NCBI GenBank assembly: GCA_016187325.1
Contig: JACPJY010000118.1
Coordinates: 1 to 6,876, forward strand
Direction of reading: 5' to 3'
Length of the DNA stretch: 6,876 nucleotides
DNA from: Rhodospirillales bacterium
GTDB taxonomy: Bacteria > Pseudomonadota > Alphaproteobacteria > Rhodospirillales > Casp-alpha2
Positions 1-6,140 of this stretch are shown here, piece after piece (position 1 is the first letter of the stretch; each line of letters starts with the position of its first letter). Below the pieces are notes generated by a model, which worked only from the letters and a program-made list of their open reading frames with translations, had not been told where the DNA came from and did no database searches. Made by a program: the position numbers and the translations under genes.

Positions 1-1
1 G

Positions 2-79
2 CTTTACGACCCGATGGGGCATTATGACGAAGTGCGCGACAAATGGTTCGGCACCACCGGCAAGGGTGGAATCGAGTAG
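2..79 (+). CDS. C-terminal end of a TolC-family outer membrane efflux protein (partial)
   Basis: The reading frame open from base 2 ends at TAG 77-79 and gives 25 residues, beginning LYDPMGHYDEVRDKWFGT. The pattern of Tyr-Asp-Pro, then His-Tyr, then a Val-Arg-x-Lys-Trp-Phe-Gly-Thr block is the usual tail of alphaproteobacterial TolC-type outer membrane channel proteins, which work with type I secretion and RND efflux pumps. Position supports this: tolC-like genes commonly lie just upstream of the popZ/DUF2497-valS pair in this class. Only the tail is visible, so the beta-barrel and periplasmic helical domains cannot be checked. The assignment rests on a short motif plus synteny. Confidence 0.6.
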   Translation, partial: LYDPMGHYDEVRDKWFGTTGKGGIE

Positions 80-248
80 GATGTCACCGGGGGTGAACGG
101 GGAGCGACAACGGGAAATAGAGGTCAAATTAACCAGGAAAGGCGAAACTTTCTGGTGTTTCGGGCCCCGGTGTCATACTTTTTGTTAATATTTGGCGATT
201 ACTGTCGCGTGCCGAGCGGATTCCCTATTTCGGTGTAGTGGACGGCTC
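80..248 (+). promoter_or_regulatory. Intergenic region upstream of the popZ-like gene, probable promoter region
   Basis: These 169 bases are visibly more AT-rich than the flanking genes, especially around 120-235, as expected of a promoter region. A CtrA-type half site TTAACCAG lies at 129-136 (7 of 8 to TTAACCAT). A CcrM-type GANTC site (GATTC) lies at 219-223. CATACT at 174-179 could be a -10 element but has no convincing -35. A perfect 5-bp inverted repeat (TCACC 84-88, GGTGA 92-96) follows the tolC stop but has no T-run. No gene or RNA is recognised here. The ribosome binding site before ATG 249 is poor (GTGGACGG at most). Confidence 0.4.
129..136 (+). promoter_or_regulatory. Possible CtrA half site
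   Basis: TTAACCAG differs by one base from the CtrA half-site TTAACCAT. The second half of the full TTAA-N7-TTAA box is absent (AGGC at the expected position), so this is only a candidate. It lies 113 bases upstream of the popZ-like start. Confidence 0.2.
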
Positions 249-935
249 ATGAGCGAAGACACGGCAAAGCCAGCGACACCCGGCTCGGGCGGCGACGAAC
301 CCTCGATGGAAGACATCCTGGCGTCGATCCGCCGGATCCTGTCCGAAGAAGAGGAAGAAGCCGCCGCCGGACAGCCAGCGGCTGCGGCGCCCGCGCCCGC
401 CCCGGCCCCGATGCCTGCCGCGGCGCCTGCGACCGCCGCGCCACCGCCGATGGCCGAGCCGGAACTCGAGCCCGCGCCGATGCCGGAGCCCGAGATGGCC
501 CCGGCCATGGAACTCGAGCCGATGCAGGAGATGGCAGCCGACCCGTTCGCGCAGGCATTGGAGCCCGCCTATGAGCCGGAACCCGAGCCGATGCCCCAAC
601 ATCATGCCGCGCCGCCACCGCGGGCCCATATGCCGGAACCGATGGCCGACGTGCTGCAGTTGACCCCCGACATGATTACCACCGACATCATGTCGGCGCC
701 GACCGTGCGGGCCTCCACCGATGTTTTGGCGGAGCTTGCCCGCGCGATCCTCGACCGCCGCGACGTGTCGATCAGCCGGTCGAGCAAGGATCTGACCCTC
801 GAAGGAATGGTCCGGGAGATGCTCAAGCCCATCCTCCGGGAATGGCTGGACCGCAACCTGCCGTATCTGATCGAGCGCCTGGTCAAAAAAGAAATCGACA
901 CCATGGTCAACCGGGCCGAGCGGCTCGAAGACTAG
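249..935 (+). CDS. popZ: PopZ-like cell-pole organising protein (DUF2497 family)
   Basis: This is a 228-residue acidic, Pro-rich protein. PopZ polymerises into a condensate at the cell pole and binds ParB, CtrA-pathway kinases and other partners. The N-terminal helix (about residues 17-38, EPSMEDILASIRRILSEEEE) is the family signature and client-binding region. Residues 39 to about 150 are a disordered Pro/Ala/Glu/Met-rich linker. Residues 156-225 are the helical oligomerisation block, with LEGMVREMLKPILREWLDRN and LPYLIERLVKKEI as the conserved core. ATG 249 was chosen over an upstream in-frame ATG at 192 because family members begin a few residues before the acidic EPSMEDIL helix, and the 19 extra residues look unlike the family. 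Caulobacter PopZ is 177 residues, so this one is longer, mostly in the linker. The position just before valS is typical. The family call is firm; equivalence to Caulobacter PopZ function is inferred. Confidence 0.88.
   Translation: MSEDTAKPATPGSGGDEPSMEDILASIRRILSEEEEEAAAGQPAAAAPAPAPAPMPAAAPATAAPPPMAEPELEPAPMPEPEMAPAMELEPMQEMAADPFAQALEPAYEPEPEPMPQHHAAPPPRAHMPEPMADVLQLTPDMITTDIMSAPTVRASTDVLAELARAILDRRDVSISRSSKDLTLEGMVREMLKPILREWLDRNLPYLIERLVKKEIDTMVNRAERLED
363..650 (+). repeat. Degenerate Pro/Ala/Glu/Met-rich repeat region in the PopZ-like linker
   Basis: Codons for residues 39-134 form a low-complexity tract in which Pro-Met and Glu-Pro units recur (APMP, PPPMAEPE, APMPEPEM, LEPMQEM, PEPMP, PEPM). 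At DNA level GGAACTCGAGCC occurs exactly at 461-472 and 509-520, 48 bases or 16 codons apart, and GAGCCGATGC occurs at 516-525 and 585-594. This suggests expansion by in-frame duplication followed by divergence. Several long open frames on both strands here are by-products of the GC-rich repeats. Confidence 0.6.
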
Positions 936-1002
936 AATCCGCCGGCCAATCCCGGTTCCCTTCCGTCCGGGTTCTCCGGGCGCTATAACATTCCCGGTTT
1001 TT
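936..1002 (+). terminator. Terminator- or attenuator-like hairpins between popZ and valS
   Basis: CCGGG at 976-980 can pair with CCCGG at 993-997, leaving a 12-base loop, directly followed by TTTTT at 998-1002. Upstream, CCCGG 951-955 can pair with CCGGG 967-971. The four elements can also pair in alternative combinations (951-955 with 976-980, or 967-971 with 993-997). The stems are only five pairs and the loop is large, so this may be a weak popZ terminator, a valS leader attenuator, or chance in GC-rich DNA. I see no T-box elements and no valine-rich leader peptide. Confidence 0.25.
957..989 (+). promoter_or_regulatory. Possible valS promoter
   Basis: TATAAC at 984-989 is a good sigma-70-type -10 (5 of 6) in an otherwise GC-rich gap. 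The -35 is poor: TTCCGT at 961-966 gives 17-base spacing, and TTCCCT at 957-962 is an alternative with 21. Transcription would begin near 996, giving valS a leader of about 30 bases. The element lies in the loop of the hairpin described above, so only one of the two readings may be right. Confidence 0.3.
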
Positions 1003-1027
1003 CGAGGATGGGCGAGGGCTGCCAGCC

Positions 1028-3676
1028 ATGCTGGACAAGACCTATCGGCCGGCCGACATCGAGAAAAAACGGTACGGCGAGTGGGAGAGAAACGGGACGT
1101 TCGCGTGCGGGCAGAAACCCGACGCCGACCCCTTCACTATCGTTATTCCGCCGCCGAACGTGACCGGCAGCCTGCATATGGGCCATGCGCTCAACAACAC
1201 CCTGCAGGACATCCTCATCCGCTACCAGAGAATGAAGGGCCGCGACACATTGTGGCAACCGGGGACCGACCATGCCGGCATCGCCACCCAGATGGTCGTC
1301 GAGCGGCAGCTGGCCGACGAAGACAGGACGCGCCACGACCTCGGCCGCGAGGGATTCATCAAGCGGGTGTGGGAATGGAAGGCCGAATCGGGCGGCACCA
1401 TCACCAGTCAACTCCGCCGTCTCGGCGCATCCTGCGACTGGCGGCGCGAGCGCTTCACCATGGACGACGGGCTCAGCCGCGCCGTCCGCAAGGTGTTCGT
1501 CGATCTTTACAAACGCAACCTGATCTACCGCGACAAACGACTGGTAAACTGGGACCCGAAGCTGCACACGGCGATCTCCGATCTCGAGGTCGAGCAGCGC
1601 GAGATCACCGGCAAGATGTGGTACTTCAAGTACCCGGTCGAGGGCCGCGCCGGTGAGTTCGTCACCATCGGCACCACCCGGCCCGAGACCATGCTCGGCG
1701 ACGTCGCGGTCGCTGTCCATCCCGACGATGACCGTTACCGGCACCTGGTCGGCAAAACCTGCGTCCTGCCGATCGTCGGCCGCAAGCTGCCGATCGTCGC
1801 CGACGAATACGCCGACCCGGAGAAGGGCTCCGGCGCCGTCAAGATGACTCCGGCCCACGACTTCAACGACTTCGAGGTCGGCAAGCGCCATAACCTGAAG
1901 CTCGTCAACGTGCTCGACGCGGACGCCCGGCTGAACAAGAACGTGCCCGAGAAATACCGTGGCCTGGATCGCTACGTGGCGCGCGACAAGGTGGTCGCGG
2001 AGATGGAATCGCTGGGCCTGTTCGTCAAGGTCGAGGAAAACCTGATGACCATCCCCTACGGCGACCGGTCCGGGGTCGTCGTCGAGCCGTGGCTGATGGA
2101 CCAGTGGTTCGTCGATGCACGGGCGCTAGCAGGACCCGCGATCACCGCCGTCGAGCAGGGCCGCACCAAGTTCGTGCCCAAGCAGTGGGAGAACACCTAT
2201 TACGAATGGATGCGCAACATCCAGCCGTGGTGCATCTCGCGCCAGATCTGGTGGGGCCACCAGATTCCGGCATGGTTCGGCCCCGACGGTGAGATATATG
2301 TCGAGGAGACGGAAGACGAGGCGCAGGCCAAGGCCAACGATTACTACGGCAAGGCGGTGACGCTGAAACGCGATGAGGACGTTCTCGACACTTGGTTCTC
2401 GTCCGCCTTATGGCCGTTCTCGACCCTTGGCTGGCCCGACCAGACACCCGAGCTCAAGCGCTACTACCCCACGGACGTCCTGATCACCGGATTCGACATC
2501 ATCTTTTTCTGGGTCGCCAGGATGATGATGATGGGGCTGCATTTCATGGGCGAAGTGCCCTTCCACACGGTTTACATCCACGCCCTGGTCCGCGACGAGA
2601 AGGGCCAGAAGATGTCGAAGTCGAAGGGCAACATCATCGATCCGCTGCGGCTGATCGACAAATACGGCGCCGATGCGCTGCGATTCACGCTGACCGCGCT
2701 GGCCGTCCAGGGGCGCGACGTCAAGCTCGCGGAATCGCGCGTCGAAGGCTATCGCAACTTCGCCACCAAGCTGTGGAACGCCGCTCGGTTCTGCCAGATG
2801 AACGAGTGCCGGCCGGTGGCCGGGTTCGATCCCGGCGCCGTCCGCCAGACGGTCAACCGCTGGATCGTCGGCAAGGTGGCCGAGGCCGAAGCGGCGACAA
2901 CGGCCGCCATCGAGGCATACCGTTTCAACGACATGGCGGGCGCGCTTTATCAGTTCACGTGGGGCACGTTTTGCGACTGGTACGTGGAATTTGCCAAGCC
3001 GATCCTCGAAGGCGACGACGACGCCAAGGCGGAAACGCGCGCCACCGCTGCCTGGGCGCTCGACCAGCAGCTGCACCTGCTGCATCCGATTATGCCGTTC
3101 GTGACCGAGGAGCTATGGCAGCAATTAGCCGAGCGGCCGAGCCCGCTGATCACGTCGCCGTGGCCGACGTTCGACGCGGCCGTGATCGACGCCGACGCTA
3201 ATGCCGAGATGGACTGGGTGGTACGGCTGATCAGCCAAGTCCGCACCGTGCGCGCGGAAATGAACGTGCCTCCGGGCGCCAAGATCCCGTTGCTGTTGAA
3301 GGACGCGGGTTCGCAGGCGCAGGCGCGCGTCGCGGGGCACCGGGGCCTGATCGAGCGCTTGGCCCGGCTGTCATCGGTGGAGCTGCTCAACGGCGCGGTA
3401 CCGAAGGGCGCGGTACAGGACGTCATCGACGAGGCTACGATCGTGCTGCCAATCGCTGACGTCATCGACTTGGCTAGCGAACAGGCACGCCTGGAGAAGG
3501 AAATTGCCAAGTTGGACGACGAAGTCCGGCGATTCGAAAAGAAGCTTGCCAACGAGAAGTTCGTCGCCAACGCGCCGGAGGAGGTGGTGGAAACGGAACG
3601 CGAGCGGCTGGCGGAAGCGCGTCTCACTCGTTCCAAGATGGATGACGCCCTCAACCGTCTGACGGCGGCTCGTTAG
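1028..3676 (+). CDS. valS: Valine--tRNA ligase (valyl-tRNA synthetase)
   Basis: This class Ia synthetase is 882 residues long, usual for the short bacterial form, and charges tRNA-Val with valine in the cytoplasm. The Rossmann catalytic core shows PPPNVTG at 41-47 and the HIGH-type motif HMGH at 50-53. The inserted CP1 editing domain, which hydrolyses Thr-tRNA-Val, shows TTRPET at 216-221 and the AHDFND segment at 276-281. The core resumes with WCISRQIWWG from 401 and DVLDTWFSSALWPF from 452, and the KMSKS loop is intact at 528-532. The helical anticodon-binding domain follows (roughly 600-740), then a C-terminal coiled-coil arm (about 815-880, with LEKEIAKLDDEV) typical of ValS and absent from IleS. 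ATG 1028 has GAGGG at 1014-1018 nine bases upstream, and the protein begins at the usual family start (MLDKTYRPADIE). No key residue is missing. Confidence 0.97.
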   Translation: MLDKTYRPADIEKKRYGEWERNGTFACGQKPDADPFTIVIPPPNVTGSLHMGHALNNTLQDILIRYQRMKGRDTLWQPGTDHAGIATQMVVERQLADEDRTRHDLGREGFIKRVWEWKAESGGTITSQLRRLGASCDWRRERFTMDDGLSRAVRKVFVDLYKRNLIYRDKRLVNWDPKLHTAISDLEVEQREITGKMWYFKYPVEGRAGEFVTIGTTRPETMLGDVAVAVHPDDDRYRHLVGKTCVLPIVGRKLPIVADEYADPEKGSGAVKMTPAHDFNDFEVGKRHNLKLVNVLDADARLNKNVPEKYRGLDRYVARDKVVAEMESLGLFVKVEENLMTIPYGDRSGVVVEPWLMDQWFVDARALAGPAITAVEQGRTKFVPKQWENTYYEWMRNIQPWCISRQIWWGHQIPAWFGPDGEIYVEETEDEAQAKANDYYGKAVTLKRDEDVLDTWFSSALWPFSTLGWPDQTPELKRYYPTDVLITGFDIIFFWVARMMMMGLHFMGEVPFHTVYIHALVRDEKGQKMSKSKGNIIDPLRLIDKYGADALRFTLTALAVQGRDVKLAESRVEGYRNFATKLWNAARFCQMNECRPVAGFDPGAVRQTVNRWIVGKVAEAEAATTAAIEAYRFNDMAGALYQFTWGTFCDWYVEFAKPILEGDDDAKAETRATAAWALDQQLHLLHPIMPFVTEELWQQLAERPSPLITSPWPTFDAAVIDADANAEMDWVVRLISQVRTVRAEMNVPPGAKIPLLLKDAGSQAQARVAGHRGLIERLARLSSVELLNGAVPKGAVQDVIDEATIVLPIADVIDLASEQARLEKEIAKLDDEVRRFEKKLANEKFVANAPEEVVETERERLAEARLTRSKMDDALNRLTAAR

Positions 3677-3678
3677 GT

Positions 3679-3687
3679 AAGGGGAAG
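3679..3687 (+). promoter_or_regulatory. Strong ribosome binding site of mscS
   Basis: AAGGGGAAG sits seven bases before ATG 3695, within the 18-base gap after the valS stop. It fixes the mscS start and, with no room for a promoter, implies co-transcription with valS or a promoter inside the valS end. Confidence 0.7.
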
Positions 3688-3694
3688 ATTTGTA

Positions 3695-4555
3695 ATGGAA
3701 ACCATCGGCATCGATCCGCAGACCGAGAAAATGATCGCCGACGTCGTCAGGTCTTTCACCGACTACAGCCTCAGTGTCGTCGGCGCCATCGCGTTGCTGG
3801 TGATCGGATGGACGGCGGCCAATTGGGTGCAGCGGATGGTGGCGCGGGGGCTGGCGCGGGTGCCCTGGTTGGACCAGACGCTGAAGCCGTTCCTCGCCAG
3901 GCTGGCGTGGTACGCGGTCATCATCTTTGTCCTGGTCGCGGTCCTCAACCGGTTCGGGGTCCAGACCACCAGCATCATCGCCCTTCTCGGCGCCGCGGGC
4001 ATCGCCATCGGTTTGGCGTTGCAGGGGACGCTCGCCAACGTTGCCGCGGGCGTGATGCTGCTGATCCTGCGCCCGTTCAACGTCGGCGATTACGTCGATG
4101 CCGGCGGCGACGTCGGCACGGTGGTCGAGATCGGCCTGTTCAACACCGAATTCAAAACCATGGACGGCCTGTGCCGGATAATCCCGAATTCCAAGATCTG
4201 GACCAACACCATCACCAATTACACCCGCAACCCGACGCGGCGCATCGACATCCCGGTTGGCATTAGCTACGGCGACGATATCGGCGGTGCCCAGAAGGTG
4301 CTGCTGGACTTGCTGCAGGGTGACCGGCGGATCCTCGACGATCCGGAACCGCAAGTGATGGTGAAGGAGCTGGGCGACAGCGCCGTAGTCCTCAACATGC
4401 GCTGCTGGACCAAGGTGGATGACTACTGGGATACCGTGTTCGATCTCAACAAGGCGGCCAAGATCGGGCTCGAGACGGCGGGCTATTCGATCCCGTTCCC
4501 GCAGCGCGACGTGCACATCATCGGCGGCGGCCCTGATCCTGGCGGCAAGGCCTAG
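3695..4555 (+). CDS. mscS: Small-conductance mechanosensitive channel MscS
   Basis: This inner-membrane channel forms a heptamer that opens under membrane tension and releases solutes during hypo-osmotic shock. At 286 residues it matches the length of E. coli MscS. TM1 spans about 26-47, TM2 about 68-86 and the pore-lining TM3 about 91-125. TM3 carries the hallmark Ala/Gly-packed helix with IALLGAAGIAIGLALQG (95-111), then NVAAGVMLLILRPF and GDYV at the start of the cytoplasmic beta domain. By alignment from memory the E. coli hydrophobic-seal positions L105 and L109 correspond to Ile103 and Leu107, a conservative change. The cytoplasmic vestibule follows, with the PNSKIWTNTITNYTRNP segment (164-180), and the protein ends with the family IPFPQRDVH motif (266-274). 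It lies 18 bases after valS and is probably co-transcribed, although the functions are unrelated. No truncation or unusual composition is apparent. Confidence 0.95.
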   Translation: METIGIDPQTEKMIADVVRSFTDYSLSVVGAIALLVIGWTAANWVQRMVARGLARVPWLDQTLKPFLARLAWYAVIIFVLVAVLNRFGVQTTSIIALLGAAGIAIGLALQGTLANVAAGVMLLILRPFNVGDYVDAGGDVGTVVEIGLFNTEFKTMDGLCRIIPNSKIWTNTITNYTRNPTRRIDIPVGISYGDDIGGAQKVLLDLLQGDRRILDDPEPQVMVKELGDSAVVLNMRCWTKVDDYWDTVFDLNKAAKIGLETAGYSIPFPQRDVHIIGGGPDPGGKA

Positions 4556-4611
4556 CTCAAGGCTATCGCGGCCTCCGGGCCGGGGATTGGAGTGGGGACG
4601 CCGGGTCGGCT

Positions 4612-5454
4612 ATGCTCGCCGCCATGAGACCGCTGTCATTCCTGTCGATCGCGCTGATTTCGGCTTTCGCGTGGGTGCCTGGCCACGCGGATTTGCTGCC
4701 GATCTTCGACGTCCACATGCACTATTCGCGCGCCGCCTGGGACGTGGTTCCGCCCGACCAGGTGATCGCCAAGATGAACAAGGCCGGCGTCAGCAAGGCG
4801 CTGGTTTCATCGACGCCCGATGACGGCACATTGAAGCTCCACGCCGCGGCCCCGCAGCGCATTATCGCCGGCTATCGCCCCTACGAGAGTTCCGGCGATT
4901 TCGGCGGATGGTTCGTGAAAGGCGGCGTCCTTGCCTACAGCGCAAAGCGGCTGGCCGAAAAGAACATCCACCGCGTATTCGGCGAAATCCATGTCCTCCG
5001 CCCCGACGATGTGAAGACGCCGGCGATGGAGGGATTTCTCGCATTGGCCGCGTCGCGGAACCTTTATTTTCACACCCACTCGGACGCCGCCGTGGTGCGG
5101 GCGTTGTTCGACAAGCGGCCCGATCTCAAGATCATCTGGGCGCACGCCGGATTTTCGGATCCTGCGCCGGTGGTCGGGCAGATGCTCGACCAACACGCCA
5201 ACCTGTGGGCGGAGCTGTCGTACCGGGCCCGCGACATCATGCCCGGCGACGCGCTCGATCCCGATTGGGAGAAGGTGTTGATCCGCCATGCCGACCGGTT
5301 CGTCATTGGCACTGATACGTGGGAGGTCGCCCGCTGGCACGGCTACGAACTCCTGATCGCCGAGCACCGGGCGTGGCTCGGCAAATTGCCGCGCGAAGCG
5401 GCCGAGAAGATCGCTCACAAGAACGCGGAAAGGCTGCTGGCGGCGAAGCCTTGA
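4612..5454 (+). CDS. Exported amidohydrolase-2 family metal-dependent hydrolase
   Basis: This 280-residue TIM-barrel hydrolase begins with a likely Sec signal peptide: a short n-region with Arg, a hydrophobic stretch LSFLSIALISAFAW (residues 8-21) and probable cleavage after GHA (26). Putative metal ligands of the amidohydrolase_2 fold are in order: the HxH pair His35/His37 in FDVHMHY after strand 1, the HTH at 154-156, His178 in WAHAG, and Asp235 in IGTDTW after the last strand. Such proteins hydrolyse or decarboxylate small ring or ester substrates; the substrate here cannot be told. Two start codons are possible: ATG 4612, and ATG 4624, which gives a 276-residue protein with MRPLSF at the N-terminus and a more standard signal peptide. 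Neither has a good ribosome binding site (GGAG and GGGGA at 4589-4598 are far upstream of both). It lies 56 bases after mscS on the same strand; co-transcription is possible. A periplasmic location is inferred. Confidence 0.8.
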   Translation: MLAAMRPLSFLSIALISAFAWVPGHADLLPIFDVHMHYSRAAWDVVPPDQVIAKMNKAGVSKALVSSTPDDGTLKLHAAAPQRIIAGYRPYESSGDFGGWFVKGGVLAYSAKRLAEKNIHRVFGEIHVLRPDDVKTPAMEGFLALAASRNLYFHTHSDAAVVRALFDKRPDLKIIWAHAGFSDPAPVVGQMLDQHANLWAELSYRARDIMPGDALDPDWEKVLIRHADRFVIGTDTWEVARWHGYELLIAEHRAWLGKLPREAAEKIAHKNAERLLAAKP

Positions 5455-5486
5455 CCGTTCGGCCGCGAGTGCAAACGGGCATGCCG

Positions 5487-5519
5487 CTAACCATTTCGTA
5501 ACGGCCAGCGGGCTTTATT
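5487..5519 (+). promoter_or_regulatory. CtrA-like box and possible promoter of the two-TM protein gene
   Basis: CTAACCATTTCGTAA at 5487-5501 fits the full CtrA box TTAA-N7-TTAA at six of eight specified bases with exact spacing, and its first part reads TAACCAT as in the TTAACCAT half site. TTTATT at 5514-5519 could serve as a -10 (4 of 6). The -35 position would then be 5491-5496, inside the box, the arrangement seen at many CtrA-activated promoters. The predicted transcript start is near 5526, leaving a leader of about 60 bases. Confidence 0.4.
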
Positions 5520-5552
5520 GGTCCATGGCCTGTTGGAGGAGCGGGGGCGGCA

Positions 5553-5576
5553 ATGCCTAGAACGGATACGGCGTGA
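5553..5576 (+). CDS. Possible seven-codon leader mini-ORF
   Basis: ATG 5553 to TGA 5574-5576 encodes MPRTDTA. A strong Shine-Dalgarno-like GGAGGA lies at 5535-5540, 12 bases upstream, which is rather far. The frame is the same as the following gene (GTG 5589), and its stop abuts that gene's ribosome binding site. It may be a translated leader, a remnant of an older start, or chance; nothing proves translation. Confidence 0.2.
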   Translation: MPRTDTA

Positions 5577-5581
5577 GGGGG
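5575..5581 (+). promoter_or_regulatory. Ribosome binding site deciding the GTG start at 5589
   Basis: GAGGGGG ends seven bases before GTG 5589. The in-frame TGA at 5574-5576 excludes any start further upstream, and no other start codon lies between that stop and 5589. A competing ATG at 5582 gives only MAGE and stop, overlapping the true start. Confidence 0.6.
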
Positions 5582-5588
5582 ATGGCCG

Positions 5589-6119
5589 GTGAGTGACGAA
5601 GAATTCAAAATCCCCGAATTGACCGACAATCCGACGCCGGAGGAGCGCGCCGAATACGTGATCCTGCGCCTCGAGCAGTTCATCCGCGATGGTCGCAAAA
5701 TCGACGAAGGCATGTCGTTCAAGCTGTGGCAGGCGATGGCCAAGGTCGAAATCACCAACGCCATCGCCGAAGCCGAGGCCAAAAGCCAGAAGGACGACGT
5801 GGTCACCAAGCGCCTGCTGTTCACCTTCGCCGCGGCGCTGGTCACCGTCGGCTTCTGGGGCACCGCGGTCAGTCTGCACAAGGTCGCCTACCTGGCGGGC
5901 GGCCTGGTATGTCTCGTCGCCGGCCTGTTCCTGATGGGCGTCGCCGGCGAATGGCGGTTCCGCAAATGGAGCAAGCGCCGACAGGCGAAGAAGCGCCGCG
6001 AAGCGCTGGCCCGGGTCGAGAGCCTCAACCGCCGCATCAAGCAGCTCGAGCATCAGCTTGAGAAAGAGGAAAAGTCGCTGAAGAAGAAGATCAACGAGGT
6101 CGCCCGCATCGCCAGCTAG
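5589..6119 (+). CDS. Hypothetical two-TM membrane protein with C-terminal basic coiled coil
   Basis: I do not recognise this 176-residue protein. It starts with GTG and is acidic at the N-terminus (MSDEEFKIPELTDNPTPEERAE in outline), followed by a helical stretch (about 18-70) containing FIRDGRKIDEGMSFKLWQAM. Two membrane helices lie at about 75-95 and 99-119, separated by a very short loop (SLHK), so both termini should be on the same side. The very basic stretch after TM2 (RFRKWSKRRQAKKRR, 123-137) places them in the cytoplasm by the positive-inside rule. A heptad-like, highly charged coiled coil follows (about 138-172: SLNRRIKQLEHQLEKEEKSLKKK). There are no catalytic motifs or signal peptide. 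The design suggests a membrane anchor or scaffold that oligomerises through its tail, but that is inference. It has its own leader with a possible CtrA-type promoter and converges with the minus-strand gene ending 21 bases downstream. Confidence 0.8.
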   Translation: MSDEEFKIPELTDNPTPEERAEYVILRLEQFIRDGRKIDEGMSFKLWQAMAKVEITNAIAEAEAKSQKDDVVTKRLLFTFAAALVTVGFWGTAVSLHKVAYLAGGLVCLVAGLFLMGVAGEWRFRKWSKRRQAKKRREALARVESLNRRIKQLEHQLEKEEKSLKKKINEVARIAS

Positions 6120-6140
6120 ACGTCGGGCGCCGCCGGCCCG

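Noticed and set aside
84..96. TCACC-GGG-GGTGA inverted repeat just after the tolC-like stop, as a terminator
   Set aside because: The stem is only five pairs with a three-base loop and is not followed by a T-run.
192..248. Upstream ATG 192 as start of the popZ-like gene
   Set aside because: The 19 extra residues do not resemble the family N-terminus, which begins shortly before the EPSMEDIL helix; ATG 249 fits.
185..629. Long minus-strand open frames opposite the popZ-like linker rich in Gly/Ala or Arg
   Set aside because: They are antisense shadows of the GC-rich Pro/Ala/Glu repeat; compositions are low-complexity and no domain or ribosome binding site supports them.
983..1891. A 302-codon minus-strand open frame opposite the valS N-terminus
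   Set aside because: The opposite strand carries unmistakable ValS motifs; the antisense translation shows no coherent family pattern.
3371..4516. A 381-codon minus-strand open frame across the valS end and mscS
   Set aside because: It runs antisense to two well-supported genes, and its His/Arg/Asp-rich translation has no recognisable domain; this is typical of high-GC third-position bias.
4569..4582. CGGCC-TCCG-GGCCG hairpin after mscS, as a terminator
   Set aside because: The five-pair stem is followed by GGGATTGG rather than T residues; short GC stems are expected by chance here.
6124..6140. CGGGC...GCCCG hairpin in the gap between the convergent genes, as a bidirectional terminator
   Set aside because: The stem has five pairs with a seven-base loop and no T-run on either strand, so termination cannot be claimed.
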